DNA from: Desulfomicrobium sp.
GTDB taxonomy: Bacteria > Desulfobacterota > Desulfovibrionia > Desulfovibrionales > Desulfomicrobiaceae
Reading direction: 5' to 3'
Assembly (NCBI GenBank): GCA_003542385.1
Contig: DPKT01000175.1
Span: forward strand, 1 to 15,051
DNA: 15,051 bases
The translations under genes and the position numbers were made by a program. Shown here one piece after another: positions 14,373 to 15,051 of this stretch (position 1 is its first letter; each line of letters starts with the position of its first letter). The notes under the pieces were generated by a model that had not been told where the DNA came from, did no database searches, and saw only the letters and a program-made list of their open reading frames with translations.

Positions 14373-15051
14373 ATGAATCGTAGCCATAAGATGACGAAAG
14401 GATTGGAAAAGGCCCCCCATCGCTCCCTGCTCTTCGCCCTGGGCATGACCCGCGAGGAGATGCGCCGTCCCCTCATCGGCGTGGTCAACTCGGCCAACGA
14501 GATCGTGCCCGGCCACATGCACCTGGACATCATCGCCCGAGCGGTCAAAGACGGCGTGCGCATGGCCGGCGGCACGCCCATGGAGTTCCCGACCATCGGC
14601 GTGTGCGACGGGCTGGCCATGAACCACGAGGGCATGAAGATGAGCCTGCCCAGCCGCGAGCTCATCGCCGATTCCATCGAGATATCGGCCACGGCCGTGC
14701 CCTTCGACGGCCTGGTTTTCATCCCCAACTGCGACAAGATCGTGCCCGGCATGCTCATGGCCATGCTGCGCCTGAACATCCCGTCCATCATGATCAGCGG
14801 CGGGCCCATGCTGCCCGGCAAATTCGAGGGGAAAACAGTTGATCTCATCACGGTCTTCGAGGGCGTGGGCAAGGTCAGAAGCGGCGGCATGACCGAGGAG
14901 GATCTGGAGCGCATGGAAGAGTGCGCCTGTCCCGGCTGCGGTTCCTGCGCCGGCATGTTCACGGCCAACTCCATGAACTGTCTGTCCGAGGCCCTGGGCT
15001 TGGCCCTGCCCGGCAACGGCACCATCCCGGCCCCGACCAGCGCGCGCATCC
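14373..15051 (+). CDS. ilvD: Dihydroxy-acid dehydratase, N-terminal part (runs off right edge)
   Basis: The first 226 codons of an enzyme of valine, leucine and isoleucine synthesis that dehydrates dihydroxy acids to 2-oxo acids using an iron-sulfur cluster. Key blocks are GVVNSANEIVPGHMHL (36-51), LPSRELIADSIE (92-103), IPNCDKIVPGMLMA (117-130) with cluster ligand C120, and CPGCGSCAGMFTANSMNC (186-203) with ligand C192. At the place where [2Fe-2S] family members have a cysteine (TPCN), this protein has VPGH, as in E. coli IlvD, suggesting an oxygen-sensitive [4Fe-4S] form. The start ATG follows GAGGATC. The gene continues past 15051. Its 15-base distance from ftsX suggests co-transcription without an obvious functional link. 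Confidence 0.96.
   Translation, partial: MNRSHKMTKGLEKAPHRSLLFALGMTREEMRRPLIGVVNSANEIVPGHMHLDIIARAVKDGVRMAGGTPMEFPTIGVCDGLAMNHEGMKMSLPSRELIADSIEISATAVPFDGLVFIPNCDKIVPGMLMAMLRLNIPSIMISGGPMLPGKFEGKTVDLITVFEGVGKVRSGGMTEEDLERMEECACPGCGSCAGMFTANSMNCLSEALGLALPGNGTIPAPTSARI

Noticed and set aside
1..15051. CRISPR array, prophage or insertion sequence
   Set aside because: No regularly spaced repeats, no transposase or integrase motifs and no terminal inverted repeats were seen.

Overview
The window shows two base-composition regimes. From about 3500 to the end it is GC-rich, with codon choice such as CGC, CTG and GCC. The gene content there suggests a sulfate-reducing Desulfovibrionales-type member of the Desulfobacterota (formerly Deltaproteobacteria): a B12-dependent ribonucleotide reductase, two histidine kinases, ftsEX and ilvD, tightly packed and often overlapping. 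This assignment rests on protein resemblance recalled from family knowledge, not on a search. From 1 to about 3450 the sequence is clearly more AT-rich, with AAA, ATA, AGA and AGG codons and A/T runs. It looks like DNA from another genome.

Left, AT-rich part: the 5' part of a tRNA-Leu running off the left edge on the minus strand, a divergent RluA-family pseudouridine synthase (192-935, plus), a small unknown ORF with a strong ribosome binding site (913-1101, minus), and the helicase half of a large fusion protein. That fusion (1169-4297, minus) joins an Endonuclease Q-type PHP nuclease to a UvrD/Rep helicase and ends in QLNLF, a textbook beta-clamp-binding motif. The composition switch falls inside this gene, at the conserved Zn-binding segment around residues 265-300, yet the reading frame is intact.

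Centre: the fusion gene is the last of a minus-strand series with overlapping ends: a MoaB/MogA-like protein with an unexplained N-terminal extension (5927-6679), a PilS/NtrB-type membrane histidine kinase (4294-5937), then the nuclease-helicase. Divergently, a solitary glucose-1-phosphate thymidylyltransferase (rfbA, 6825-7697) has its own promoter-like sequence. A 366-base AT-rich gene-free stretch follows, containing a nested inverted repeat.

Right: nrdJ (8064-10301), a cytoplasmic GAF-histidine kinase (10308-11627), a response regulator with TPR-like tail (11620-12783), ftsE (12808-13488), ftsX (13485-14357) and the first 226 codons of ilvD (14373 onward). All are on the plus strand with gaps of 24 bases or less, or overlaps, so they look like one transcription unit linking dNTP supply, an uncharacterised two-component pair and cell division.

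The most notable objects are the EndoQ-UvrD fusion with its clamp motif and the composition break inside it. The break could be gene-internal recombination or a metagenomic assembly join; the sequence alone cannot decide.
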